Shown: positions 1 to 7,038, numbered from the stretch's first letter. The stretch is DNA of 10,672 nt from an uncultured Acidimicrobiales bacterium (GCA_938008925.1 CALLIQ010000704.1:1-10672); one strand, 5' to 3'. The notes: a model not told the origin generated them from the sequence alone. Numbers and translations are program-made.

Positions 1-1231
1 GGATGTCGGCGACCACACCGAGTGGACCGTCGAACCCCGGCGCCGTCATCTCGAGCGTGACGTTTCCGTTCGCCAGCCGATGCTCGATCCCGCTCGTTTG
101 GAGCACCGTGACGACTCGGTTCGCCACCGAGACCTCGAGTACGGGTTGCCCGTCCAACGAATCGTCGAGGTTACGGAGCGACCGAAGCGTGCGGTCGCCA
201 TCGATCAGCCAGAACGTCGAGATCGCACTCCGCTGAGGGTTGCGCAGGATTCCGCGCTCGCGCGGCGTGAGGTCGAGCTCGTCGTAGGTGATCTGTCGGA
301 CGGGCTCACCCTCGCACTCGGCGTTGTCGAAGATCAGCACGCCGTCGGAGGCGCGACCGACGCAGCGTTCGGCGCCATCGGGCAACTCGGTCGTGTCGTC
401 GTAGGCCAACACATCGAAGAACCAACTCGCCGTGGTCTGGAACACGACGGACCCGTCAACTGGGTCGGCCGCTGCTGCCGTGATGCCTCTCGAGCGAGTC
501 AGCAACTCGCTCGTCTCGACTTGGCCGTCGTCGGGCACCGTCGTCCAGGTCTCGCCCGAATCGACCGACGCCCACAGCGCACCGCCGTCGTCCTGGCCCC
601 ACAGCATCGGGCCGGTCGCCGACACGGTGCTGACACCCTCGGGTGTGATGCCGAACTCGGTCCAGCTCCGTCCGTCCGAGCTTCGCCACAGCTGACGCCG
701 GGTTCCGGCGCCATTCGGCCCGGGAACGCTCGCCGCGATGAGCGAGTCGGACTCGAGCAACAAGACTTCGGTGCCGGGCGGAGGCGTGACGTCTCGCCAC
801 TCGCCCACGGCGTCGCTGATGGTGATCTCGGTCGCGTCGCTCGACACAGGCTGTTCGGTCGCCTGACCGCTTCCCACCGCGCCGCTGTCGATGTTGGCGC
901 CGGCATCGTCGCTCGTCTGATTACCGCTCGTCTGATCACCGTTCGCCTGATCGTCGTCGGTGCGTTCGTCCTCGGCGTCACCCTCGTCTGGCTCGGCGGC
1001 ATCTTCGTCTGCGAGTGCGGTCGTCATGTCGTCGTCGGCGATTTCGTTCGACGAGTCCGAGCCGCCCGAGATGATCGCGATCAGGAGTGCGAACGCAGCG
1101 AGCGCACCTGCCGGCAAGAGCCAGCGAGATCGAGCGCCGTCGGTGCGGACCGAGGTGATGCTCGCATCGATCGAACGTTCCTGACCCGGGGCGTGCTCGC
1201 TCGCGGGAGGATCGATGCCGAACAGAAGCAC
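1..1231 (-). CDS. Membrane-anchored Asp-box (BNR repeat) protein, C-terminus outside window
   Basis: The minus-strand frame stays open from a GTG at 1231 to the left edge, giving 410 residues without a stop. Residues 1-36 are polar and probably cytoplasmic. Residues 37-54 (WLLPAGALAAFALLIAII) form one membrane segment. An acidic Asp/Glu-rich linker follows to about residue 110 and includes a three-fold pentad repeat at 94-107. The rest looks like an extracellular beta-rich domain with two Asp boxes, SSDGRSWT (184-191) and a canonical SxDxGxTW motif SVDSGETW (222-229), as found at turns of sialidase-like beta-propellers. No catalytic sialidase signature is visible, so I infer a propeller-type surface protein, not an enzyme. 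The frame has no ATG near its beginning. GTG 1231 is chosen because it lies just after the upstream gene's end. GTG 1327, overlapping that gene by 13 bp, is the alternative. No strong Shine-Dalgarno is seen for either. Confidence 0.8.
   Translation of the reverse strand, partial: MLLFGIDPPASEHAPGQERSIDASITSVRTDGARSRWLLPAGALAAFALLIAIISGGSDSSNEIADDDMTTALADEDAAEPDEGDAEDERTDDDQANGDQTSGNQTSDDAGANIDSGAVGSGQATEQPVSSDATEITISDAVGEWRDVTPPPGTEVLLLESDSLIAASVPGPNGAGTRRQLWRSSDGRSWTEFGITPEGVSTVSATGPMLWGQDDGGALWASVDSGETWTTVPDDGQVETSELLTRSRGITAAAADPVDGSVVFQTTASWFFDVLAYDDTTELPDGAERCVGRASDGVLIFDNAECEGEPVRQITYDELDLTPRERGILRNPQRSAISTFWLIDGDRTLRSLRNLDDSLDGQPVLEVSVANRVVTVLQTSGIEHRLANGNVTLEMTAPGFDGPLGVVADI
911..955 (-). 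repeat. Three tandem 15-bp repeats encoding pentapeptides in an acidic linker
   Basis: On the plus strand the units are GCTCGTCTGATTACC, GCTCGTCTGATCACC and GTTCGCCTGATCGTC. The first two differ at one position and the third is more diverged. Because 15 bp is five codons, the minus-strand protein reads DDQAN, GDQTS and GNQTS, in frame within the linker between the membrane segment and the Asp-box domain. This looks like in-frame replication slippage that lengthens a flexible spacer. Confidence 0.75.
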
Positions 1232-1314
1232 CTCGTCATCGCGTTGGCGAGATGGTGATGTGTGGTCATCGGATCCGGTCGACGTGCGATCTCGACCCGA
1301 TGGATCGGGGCGTC

Positions 1315-2184
1315 TCAGCCGTCCCACGCGGCGATCGTCGTGCGATGGAGGAGTCGATGATGTCCGTCGTACCCGCCCGTCGCTCGGTGGAGCACCGAGC
1401 GGTTGTCCCACATGACCAACATGTCCGGCTCCCAGACGTGGCGGTACTGGAACTGCTCCTGCGACTGCCAGTGATAGAGCTCGCCGAGCAGCGCGCCCGC
1501 TTCTTCCTGCGGGACTCCCTCGAGGCCGACGATGTAGCCGAACGTGCTGAACAGGCCGAGCCTGTCCGTCTCGGGATGGGCCCGAATCAAGGGGTGACGA
1601 TGCGTGTCGTTCGCTGTCTCCGACGGCCGGATGTCCATCGACCGGTCGCCAGCAGCGTCGTCGTCTCCGTAGAAGCCGTCGGGTGCGTAGCCGCCTCGCG
1701 CCGAGTGGATCGCCGTGAGGCCCTCGAAGCGCTCTCGCATCTCGGTCGGCATCTGCTCGAGCGCCATGTGCTGGTTGGCGTAGAGCGTGTCACCGCCCGA
1801 GGGAGGCACGACGACCGATCGAAGGCAGGTGCCGGCCGGAGGGCGGACCTGAAAGCTCCAGTCGCTGTGCCAGTTCTCGGCGAACAGCGGTGAGGTCTCG
1901 TCGGCTCGTCGCTCGACGGCGATGACGTGATTGCGTCCCGGGATCGGGGCGATGTACGGGTCGTCACCGAACCCGCCGAATGCGATCGTGAACCGTTCGA
2001 GATCGTCATCGCTCATCGGCTGATCGGGGAACGACAAGACGTGATGTTCGAGCCAGATGGAGCGGATCGAGGCAACGGTTTCGGCGTCGAGCGGAGCGGT
2101 GAGGTCGACGCCGCGCACGGCCGCGCCGCACGCCTGGCCCGAAGGAGTGACCTCGATGCTCGACACCGAATCCGTCGCCGTCAT
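1315..2184 (-). CDS. TauD/TfdA-family Fe(II)/2-oxoglutarate-dependent dioxygenase
   Basis: This is a 289-residue protein, the usual size for the family. Family members couple 2-oxoglutarate decarboxylation to hydroxylation of a substrate, often releasing sulfite or cleaving an ether; the substrate here cannot be read from sequence. The iron facial triad is visible as H106 and D108 (NWHSDWSF) and H266 (NRSVLHRA). The 2-oxoglutarate-binding arginine is R281 (LLHRTTI), 15 residues after H266, the same spacing as in E. coli TauD. The motif PPSGGDTLYAN (127-137) is also typical. ATG 2184 begins 2 nt after the thiolase stop codon (TGA-TC-ATG), so translation is probably coupled. The frame can be extended upstream to 2235, but that would overlap the thiolase and add a basic, non-family-like leader. 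Taurine or 2,4-D activity is not claimed; alkylsulfatase-like or secondary-metabolite roles are equally open. Confidence 0.9.
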   Translation of the reverse strand: MTATDSVSSIEVTPSGQACGAAVRGVDLTAPLDAETVASIRSIWLEHHVLSFPDQPMSDDDLERFTIAFGGFGDDPYIAPIPGRNHVIAVERRADETSPLFAENWHSDWSFQVRPPAGTCLRSVVVPPSGGDTLYANQHMALEQMPTEMRERFEGLTAIHSARGGYAPDGFYGDDDAAGDRSMDIRPSETANDTHRHPLIRAHPETDRLGLFSTFGYIVGLEGVPQEEAGALLGELYHWQSQEQFQYRHVWEPDMLVMWDNRSVLHRATGGYDGHHRLLHRTTIAAWDG

Positions 2185-2186
2185 GA

Positions 2187-3407
2187 TCAGACCCGCTCGA
2201 TGATGATGGCTGGCGCCATGCCGCCGGCGGCACACATGGTGACGAGGCCTCGCTGGAGGTCGCGGCGCTCGAGCTCGTCGAGCACCGTGCCGATGAGCAC
2301 CGAGCCGGTGGCGCCGATCGGGTGACCGAGGGCCATGGCGCCGCCGTTGACGTTGACCTTGTCGCGGTCGAGTTCGAGGTCGCGCATGAACTTCTCCGAC
2401 ACGACGGCGAACGCCTCGTTGATCTCGAAGAGATCGATGTCGTCGACGGTGAGGCCGGCCTTGTCGAGCACCTTGCGGGCTGCTGGCACGGGAGCGTTGA
2501 GCATCAGGGTCGGGTCGTCACCCATGTTGGCGATGGCCACGACCTTCGCTCGCGGGGTGAGGCCGTTCTTCTTCGCATAGTCGGGGCTGGCCATGAGGAT
2601 GGCCGCCGCGCCGTCGACGACGCCGGAGGAGTTGCCGGCGTGGTGGACGTGCTCGATCTCGAGGTCCGGGTACTTGCGCTTGATGAGCTCGCGGAAGGTG
2701 ACGCCATCAGCGAGCGGCTGGTCGGCGACGGCGCCGAAGACGGCCGGCAGCTTGGCCAGCTTTTCGACGGTGGTGCCTGGGCGGGGGAACTCTTCGTGGT
2801 CGAGAGCGAGCGAGCCGTCGCGGTTGTAGACGGGGATGAGGCTCTTGTCGAAGCGGCCTTCCTTGATCGCCACCTCGGCCCGAGCCTGCGATTCGGCGGC
2901 GTGCTCGTCGAGTGCGGTGCGAGAGATGCCCTCGAGGGTTGCGATGGCATCCGCCGCAAGACCCTGATGGGGCTGCGGGTGGATCTCGTCGAGGTGCTCG
3001 TTCATCGCACCGATGCGCAGGGCGCCCTTCTTCGGCAGCGACATCATCTCGGTGCCGCCGGCGATGACGAGGTCTTCCATGCCGCTTGCCACCATGGCTG
3101 CGGCGAAGTTGGCGCTCGTGATGCCCGAGCCGCAGAAGCGATCCAGCGTCACGCCGCTCGCCCTCACGTCGTAGCCGGCATCGAGGGCAGCCATGCGGCC
3201 GAGGTCGCCAGACTGGGTCTGGACCTGGGAGCTCGTGCCCCAGACGATGTCGTCGACGTCGGCGGTGTTGAGATCGTTGCGCTCGGCGAGCGCCTTGAGC
3301 ACGGTCGAGGCGACGTGCTGGGGGTGCAGGTCGGCAAGAGCACCCTTCCCGATCTTGCCGACGCCCCGTGGCGTGCGGCAGGCGTCAATGATGAGTGCGT
3401 CTGTCAT
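2187..3407 (-). CDS. Thiolase (acetyl-CoA C-acyltransferase family)
   Basis: This 406-residue protein has full thiolase length. The family cleaves 3-ketoacyl-CoA with CoA (beta-oxidation) or condenses two acyl-CoAs. The acyl-accepting cysteine is C92 in DRFCGSGITS, the NEAFAVV motif is at 330-336, the catalytic histidine is H362 in GGAMALGHPIGATG, and the second cysteine is C392 in MCAAGGMAPA. The residues between C392 and the glycines (CAAGG) differ from the commonest CxGGG form, which may mark a subfamily. Together with its length this favours a degradative acyltransferase, though a biosynthetic role is not excluded. It is the first gene of a two-gene unit with the downstream TauD-type dioxygenase, so the two may share a catabolic route. 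ATG 3407 is preceded by AAGG at 3418-3415 and by a TAAGGT box 6 nt upstream, leaving it open whether the mRNA has a leader. Confidence 0.93.
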   Translation of the reverse strand: MTDALIIDACRTPRGVGKIGKGALADLHPQHVASTVLKALAERNDLNTADVDDIVWGTSSQVQTQSGDLGRMAALDAGYDVRASGVTLDRFCGSGITSANFAAAMVASGMEDLVIAGGTEMMSLPKKGALRIGAMNEHLDEIHPQPHQGLAADAIATLEGISRTALDEHAAESQARAEVAIKEGRFDKSLIPVYNRDGSLALDHEEFPRPGTTVEKLAKLPAVFGAVADQPLADGVTFRELIKRKYPDLEIEHVHHAGNSSGVVDGAAAILMASPDYAKKNGLTPRAKVVAIANMGDDPTLMLNAPVPAARKVLDKAGLTVDDIDLFEINEAFAVVSEKFMRDLELDRDKVNVNGGAMALGHPIGATGSVLIGTVLDELERRDLQRGLVTMCAAGGMAPAIIIERV

Positions 3408-3413
3408 GGCGCA

Positions 3414-3419
3414 ACCTTA
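3414..3419 (-). promoter_or_regulatory. Candidate -10 box TAAGGT of the thiolase unit, possibly leaderless
   Basis: The minus strand reads TAAGGT, then 6 nt, then the ATG. TANNNT fits the actinobacterial -10 consensus, and this spacing would place the transcript start at or near the A of the start codon. The same bases contain AAGG, a weak Shine-Dalgarno, so the two readings compete. No -35 hexamer lies at the usual distance; the TTGACA further upstream is 27 nt away. Confidence 0.4.
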
Positions 3420-3431
3420 GGTGCGGCGGGA

Positions 3432-3465
3432 CGATCGGCGGAAGTCTGTCAACCTCCGCTGATCG
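3432..3465. promoter_or_regulatory. Inverted repeat with 13-bp arms, candidate operator of the thiolase unit
   Basis: The left arm CGATCGGCGGAAG (3432-3444) and right arm CCTCCGCTGATCG (3453-3465) are complementary at 11 of 13 positions around an 8-bp centre. The minus strand of that centre contains TTGACA (3452-3447). If transcription starts near 3407, the element spans roughly -25 to -58, where a repressor would block polymerase. The size and dyad symmetry fit a TetR- or GntR-type operator, but no regulator gene is adjacent. Only the symmetry is seen; function is inferred. Confidence 0.45.
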
Positions 3466-3510
3466 AGCAACCGCCGTAGATCGAGACCACAGCCGCTTCG
3501 CTCAGTCAGT

Positions 3511-3525
3511 GTCGGCTTCGCCGAA
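3511..3525 (-). terminator. Weak hairpin after the PEP-utilising gene
   Basis: A short stem TCGGC with loop TTC and partner GCCGA lies about 15-30 bp downstream of the TGA at 3542-3540. There is no run of U after it on the minus strand, so it is at best a weak intrinsic terminator. The rest of the 132-bp gap holds only the thiolase regulatory region. Confidence 0.2.
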
Positions 3526-3539
3526 CTCACCCCAGAGGT

Positions 3540-5222
3540 TCAGTCGGGGAGGGAGATGAGGGTGACGGTGCCGGTCTGGCCGTCGATCTCGATCTCGGCG
3601 CCGTCGGGGATCGACAGCGTTGCGTCAGCGACGCCGACCACACATGGAATGCCGAGCTCACGGGACACGATCATCGAATGGCTCATCGCCGCACCGATCT
3701 CCACGACCACGCCGGCCGCGGGAACGAACAGCGGGGTCCAAGCCGGGTCGGTCACGGGTGCGACCAGGATGTCGCCAGGACCGAGGGCTGTCGGGTCGCT
3801 CGGGTCGTGGACGACGCGGGCGATCCCCCTGGCCGTGCCGGGCGCTCCTGCTGCGCCGGTGAGCACCGTTCCGGAGCTCGACGCCGTCGCAGCCGACGCG
3901 ATCTTGCGCTTCTGCCAGTTGTCCGACGGAGGGAAGCTGCCGCCGTGTGCCGTGGCGTCGAACGCGAACGGTGGCTCGAGGGTGCGAAGGCGAGCGAGCT
4001 CGAGCCGTCGCTCCTCGATCGTCGCCACGAGCGGTGCAGGGTCGTGGATGTAGCGCTCGAACTCAGCCCTGGTGAGCAGCATCGGACCCTCGCGGTCGTC
4101 GACGCCGCCCATCTCGATCGTGCGTCGGAGGAGCTCGAGATAGCGATGCCGGACCGGCTGCGTCGCACGAATGGTCTGGTTCTTCGATTCCTCGCGAGCC
4201 TGCGACCACAGCGCCGTGGAGGCGATCGCCTTGTCGAGACGCCCGGCACCGCGGCCGAGCTTGGCCCGCGCCGCGGCGGTCGCCAGCTCGCGTTCGGTGA
4301 CCATGCGCTCGGCTTGGGCTGTCGGTGAGCGACTCGGGTCGACGCCGCGCATGGCGTCGATGGCGACCGTGGCGAGATCGGGGAATGCCGCCCAGTCTCG
4401 GCCGCCGATCGAGAACTCGTTCGGCCCGCGATGCCCGTGTTCGTCGAGGAAGGCGGCGAAGGCATCGTCGTAGTCCTCGGGTGCTGTCTCGTTGGCGAGA
4501 CACCACATGTCCTTCGCCGGTTTGGCCGACACGACGTCGCCGATGCCGGTGGTGAGCGTGACGGCGAGGTTCGGGTCGCCGAGCTTGGCCTCGCACAGGT
4601 CGGTGAGCGAGCCCGCTGCGATCGTCGCCTGCATCGTGTTGATCACGTGGCTTGCGATGAACCAGCTGTGTTCCTCGACGAACGCCGCGCTCATGTAGTG
4701 CCAGAGCTCGTCGCTCGGCGCGTCGATCGGCGGCGCCGCGGCGCGCATCGCGTTCGCCCGTCGTCGCATCTCATAGACGAGTGGAACGTTCTTGGCGGTG
4801 AGGGTGCGGATGGCGGTGCGGACCATCTTTGCGCTCGCCTTGAGGTTGCGGTCTCCGGGTCGCGGCGCATAGGCGGGCACGTCCGCATCGCCGAGAAACT
4901 GCGTGTCGATCACATCGACAGCGAGGCCGGGCGTGCGCACGCCGAGCAGCCGCATGACGCTCGCGTTGAAATACGCGTAGCCGCCGAACACGCCGATCAT
5001 CGGATCATGCGGTCCGAGATCGCCGGGCGCGAGGAAGCCGATCGTCTCAGCGCCGGTGCGCCATCCCCGCTCGCTTCCCGGACCACCGATCTCCCACTCG
5101 AGCGGCAGGACCACGTTCGGGTACACCTCACCGACGTTGCCCCTCGTGTAGATCGGCCACGTTCGGCTCGGCGTGTTGTCGGCCGGCCAGGGCTGACGGT
5201 CGGTGGCGCTGGTTTCGGACAT
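3540..5222 (-). CDS. PEP-utilising phosphohistidine (swivelling) domain protein, rifampin-phosphotransferase-like, no ATP-grasp domain
   Basis: This is a 560-residue protein. Its last ~110 residues are a PEP-utilising mobile domain: GAPGTARGIARVV (459-471), PGDILVAPVTDPAWTPLF (482-499), and the swivel signature EIGAAMSHSMIVSRELGIP (508-526) with phospho-acceptor H515. The middle, including EHGHRGPNEFSI (261-272), resembles the substrate-binding part of rifampin phosphotransferase, which has the order ATP-grasp, substrate domain, His domain. No ATP-grasp (PPDK N-terminal) region is present; the N-terminus begins directly with TWPIYTRGNVGEVYPNVVLPLEW. The histidine would therefore need phosphate from a partner, or the protein has another role. 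ATG 5222 is chosen because homologous sequence begins soon after it and TACTCT lies 7 nt upstream. The upstream in-frame start at 5279 would add 19 unlikely residues. The gene is divergent from the APH-like kinase gene. Resistance is not claimed. Confidence 0.85.
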   Translation of the reverse strand: MSETSATDRQPWPADNTPSRTWPIYTRGNVGEVYPNVVLPLEWEIGGPGSERGWRTGAETIGFLAPGDLGPHDPMIGVFGGYAYFNASVMRLLGVRTPGLAVDVIDTQFLGDADVPAYAPRPGDRNLKASAKMVRTAIRTLTAKNVPLVYEMRRRANAMRAAAPPIDAPSDELWHYMSAAFVEEHSWFIASHVINTMQATIAAGSLTDLCEAKLGDPNLAVTLTTGIGDVVSAKPAKDMWCLANETAPEDYDDAFAAFLDEHGHRGPNEFSIGGRDWAAFPDLATVAIDAMRGVDPSRSPTAQAERMVTERELATAAARAKLGRGAGRLDKAIASTALWSQAREESKNQTIRATQPVRHRYLELLRRTIEMGGVDDREGPMLLTRAEFERYIHDPAPLVATIEERRLELARLRTLEPPFAFDATAHGGSFPPSDNWQKRKIASAATASSSGTVLTGAAGAPGTARGIARVVHDPSDPTALGPGDILVAPVTDPAWTPLFVPAAGVVVEIGAAMSHSMIVSRELGIPCVVGVADATLSIPDGAEIEIDGQTGTVTLISLPD

Positions 5223-5229
5223 GACGCGG

Positions 5230-5235
5230 AGAGTA
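5230..5235 (-). promoter_or_regulatory. Candidate -10 box TACTCT for a leaderless PEP-utilising gene transcript
   Basis: The minus strand shows TACTCT, 7 nt (CCGCGTC), then ATG 5222. There is no Shine-Dalgarno in those 7 nt. This matches the TANNNT-to-start geometry of leaderless actinobacterial genes and supports the shorter start. The 69-bp divergent gap must also hold the promoter of the plus-strand kinase gene, for which I see no convincing hexamers. Confidence 0.45.
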
Positions 5236-5291
5236 GTCGGCCCTCGGTTGCCCTCCGTCCGGCACTGTTCCTCGGGCACACTGTCGTGGAG

Positions 5292-6134
5292 ATGTGCGCA
5301 GACGAGAACATCGAGACCGTGACGGTCGGCCCGCTTCTCGCCACGGGGCGGACCTCAGAGGTGTTCGCGCTCGGCGACGATGCCGTCGTGAAGGTGTTGC
5401 GGCCCGGGGTCCCCAGCCGCTGGGCCGAGCTCGAGGCGTTCATCGCGTCAGCGGTGTGTTCGCTCGGATTGCCAGCGCCGGACTGTCGTGGCGTCGTCAC
5501 CGTCGACGGGCGAGCCGGCGTCGTCTTCGACCGGGTACGCGGCGTGTCGATGTGGCAGCGGATACTCGACGATCCTTCCCAGGTCGATTGGGCGGTCGAG
5601 GCGCTCGTCGGAGTCCAGCGTCAGATCCATCGGGCCGATCTGCCCGAGCACCTGCCCGGCCTCGTGCCGCGACTGCGAACCAAGATCCGGGCGGCCGATG
5701 GTCTGAGCGAAGGCGAGCGCGACGAAGGGTGTGCGATCGTCGAGGCGCTCCCTCGCGGCGCCGCTCTCTTGCACGGTGACCTCCATCCGGGCAACGTCTT
5801 GCTCGTCGACGATGCGCCGATCGTCATCGACTGGTTCGACGCATCGATCGGTCACCCCGTCGCCGACGTCATTCGTTCGTCGATGCTGCTCCGCAGTGGT
5901 TCGACCGAGTCCGATGCGCCGCACCTTCCCGGAGCGACGCCGGAACTGTTGAGCCGCCTGCACGATGCATACGTCGCGGCATTCGACGTCGAGCTTGCGA
6001 AGACCGACGATCTTCGCTCGTCGTGGGAGGCTGTGGTCGCGGCCGGTCGGATGTCCGAGCAAGCCCAACGCGACGAGTCGTCGTTGTTGGCGATGTGGGC
6101 GGACCGGCCGTCGGTGGAGCCCGGGTCGCGTTGA
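5292..6134 (+). CDS. APH/choline-kinase-type phosphotransferase
   Basis: A 280-residue protein with the aminoglycoside-phosphotransferase (kinase-like) fold. The ATP-site lysine is probably K34 in DDAVVKVLR (29-37). The catalytic loop is HGDLHPGN (161-168), giving catalytic D163 and metal ligand N168. The DFG-equivalent aspartate is D180 in VIDWFDA (178-184), followed by GHPVADVIRSSMLL. The family transfers ATP gamma-phosphate to hydroxyls of aminoglycosides, macrolides, choline, homoserine, sugars and others; the substrate cannot be assigned. ATG 5292 is the start nearest the first family-like residues; GTG 5286 is in frame two codons earlier. GGAG directly abuts the ATG and is too close to be a normal Shine-Dalgarno. 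The frame is open far upstream, but that part lies antisense to the PEP-utilising gene. It converges on the IMPase gene with a 45-bp gap. Confidence 0.88.
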   Translation: MCADENIETVTVGPLLATGRTSEVFALGDDAVVKVLRPGVPSRWAELEAFIASAVCSLGLPAPDCRGVVTVDGRAGVVFDRVRGVSMWQRILDDPSQVDWAVEALVGVQRQIHRADLPEHLPGLVPRLRTKIRAADGLSEGERDEGCAIVEALPRGAALLHGDLHPGNVLLVDDAPIVIDWFDASIGHPVADVIRSSMLLRSGSTESDAPHLPGATPELLSRLHDAYVAAFDVELAKTDDLRSSWEAVVAAGRMSEQAQRDESSLLAMWADRPSVEPGSR

Positions 6135-6155
6135 GGGCAGCCGACCGGCAGTGTC

Positions 6156-6190
6156 GAGGTGAGCTGAGGTCAGCTGAGGTCAGCTGAAGT
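6156..6190. repeat. 10-bp tandem repeat (GAGGTSAGCT, about 3.5 copies) across the convergent gene ends
   Basis: The plus strand carries GAGGTGAGCT (6156-6165), GAGGTCAGCT (6166-6175), GAGGTCAGCT (6176-6185) and a decayed GAAGT start of a fourth unit. The last units overlap the final codons and TGA of the minus-strand phosphatase gene. Since CAGCTG is self-complementary, the copies can also fold: TCAGCTG (6170-6176), loop AGGT, CAGCTGA (6181-6187), a 7-bp stem. It might act as a bidirectional terminator between the convergent genes, but no T-run follows on either strand. Confidence 0.7.
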
Positions 6191-7025
6191 CGTCGACGGT
6201 TCGCCGCAGCTGGTCGAAGATCTCTGGAGCAGACGCGATCGTGAGGTCGGACGCGTTGGAGGTCGGAAGCTCCACCGTCGCTCCGGCCTCGACCGCGATG
6301 AGGGCGCCCGCCGCGTAGTCGTAGGTCTTGATCGCTCGCTCATAGAACGCATCGAGCCGGCCGCAGGCGACCCAGCAGAGATTGAGAGCCGCAGAGCCCA
6401 TGCACCGGATGTCGCGACAGACCGGAAGCACACGGTTGAGGACTCGAGACTCGCTCGCTCGAGTCTCGGAGTCATAGGCGAAGCCGGTTCCCACCAGTGC
6501 CTGATCGAGCTGCGTCGTCGGCGCTGCGCTGATCGGGCCGTCGTCGCGCCTCGCTCCCTCGCCGAGGGTCGCCGTGAACACATCGCCGCGCAAGATGTCG
6601 ACGACCGCACCCGACACCACGCGTCCGCCCATGGTCGCAGCGATGCTGACCGACACGACGGGCAGGTCATACAAGAAGTTGACCGTGCCGTCGATCGGGT
6701 CGACGATCCAGCCGACTTCGTTCTCGCCGCTGGTGTCGTCGTACTCCTCGCCGACGATCGCCGAGCCCGGGCACCGAGCGAACAGTTCGGCCCGGATCAG
6801 TCGTTCCGATGCGAGGTCGGTGTGGGTCACGACGTCGGTCGACGTCGACTTCGTGGCCGCAGCCGATGCTGCGCCAACCGATCCGCGAACCAGTTGCGCC
6901 GCGAGCATTGCGACGTCTCGTGCCACGTGTTCGAGGTGTCGAGCAGGGGAGATCGAGTCTCCGAACATGTCAGCGACGAGATCGTTCGGTGCGAGCGCCG
7001 GTGCGTCGGTCGATGCCGGGGTCAC
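6180..7025 (-). CDS. Inositol monophosphatase-family phosphatase in a polyol operon
   Basis: A 281-residue protein of the Mg2+-dependent, Li+-sensitive IMPase/FBPase superfamily. The metal-site motifs are GEEYDD (92-97, E93), WIVDPIDGTVNFLY (106-119; D109 and D112) and YDYAAG (235-240, D236), a variant of the usual WDxAAG. Family members dephosphorylate inositol phosphates, histidinol phosphate, sugar phosphates or PAP. Here the gene is last in an operon with a polyol dehydrogenase and a DeoR-type regulator, so a sugar- or polyol-phosphate substrate is inferred. GTG 7025 is chosen because it follows the regulator's stop by 13 nt. ATG 6968 would give 262 residues, closer to typical family length, and remains possible; neither has a clear Shine-Dalgarno. 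The frame continues upstream to 7196 but overlaps the regulator there with Ser/Pro-rich, non-family sequence. Confidence 0.85.
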   Translation of the reverse strand: MTPASTDAPALAPNDLVADMFGDSISPARHLEHVARDVAMLAAQLVRGSVGAASAAATKSTSTDVVTHTDLASERLIRAELFARCPGSAIVGEEYDDTSGENEVGWIVDPIDGTVNFLYDLPVVSVSIAATMGGRVVSGAVVDILRGDVFTATLGEGARRDDGPISAAPTTQLDQALVGTGFAYDSETRASESRVLNRVLPVCRDIRCMGSAALNLCWVACGRLDAFYERAIKTYDYAAGALIAVEAGATVELPTSNASDLTIASAPEIFDQLRRTVDDFS

Positions 7026-7038
7026 GGTCGGAGCCCGA

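Noticed and set aside
80..1258. Long plus-strand frame of 392 residues opposite the Asp-box gene
   Set aside because: It is Arg/Val/Asp-rich without family motifs, while the minus-strand frame gives a membrane segment, an acidic linker and two Asp boxes. It is a codon-bias shadow.
3447..3452. TTGACA as the -35 box of the thiolase gene
   Set aside because: At 17 bp downstream the minus strand has CCGCCG, not a -10, and the TAAGGT box is 27 bp away. It is kept only as the centre of the inverted repeat.
2322..3479. Plus-strand frame of 385 residues opposite the thiolase
   Set aside because: It is antisense to a clear thiolase with all catalytic motifs. Long antisense frames are expected in high-GC DNA.
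4431..5291. N-terminal extension of the APH-like kinase by 287 residues
   Set aside because: The added part is antisense to the PEP-utilising gene and has no kinase-family sequence; the fold begins only after ATG 5292.
6156..6190. Short tandem repeats as a CRISPR-like or origin-type iteron array
   Set aside because: The units are 10 bp with no spacers, only 3-4 copies, and no cas or replication gene is nearby.
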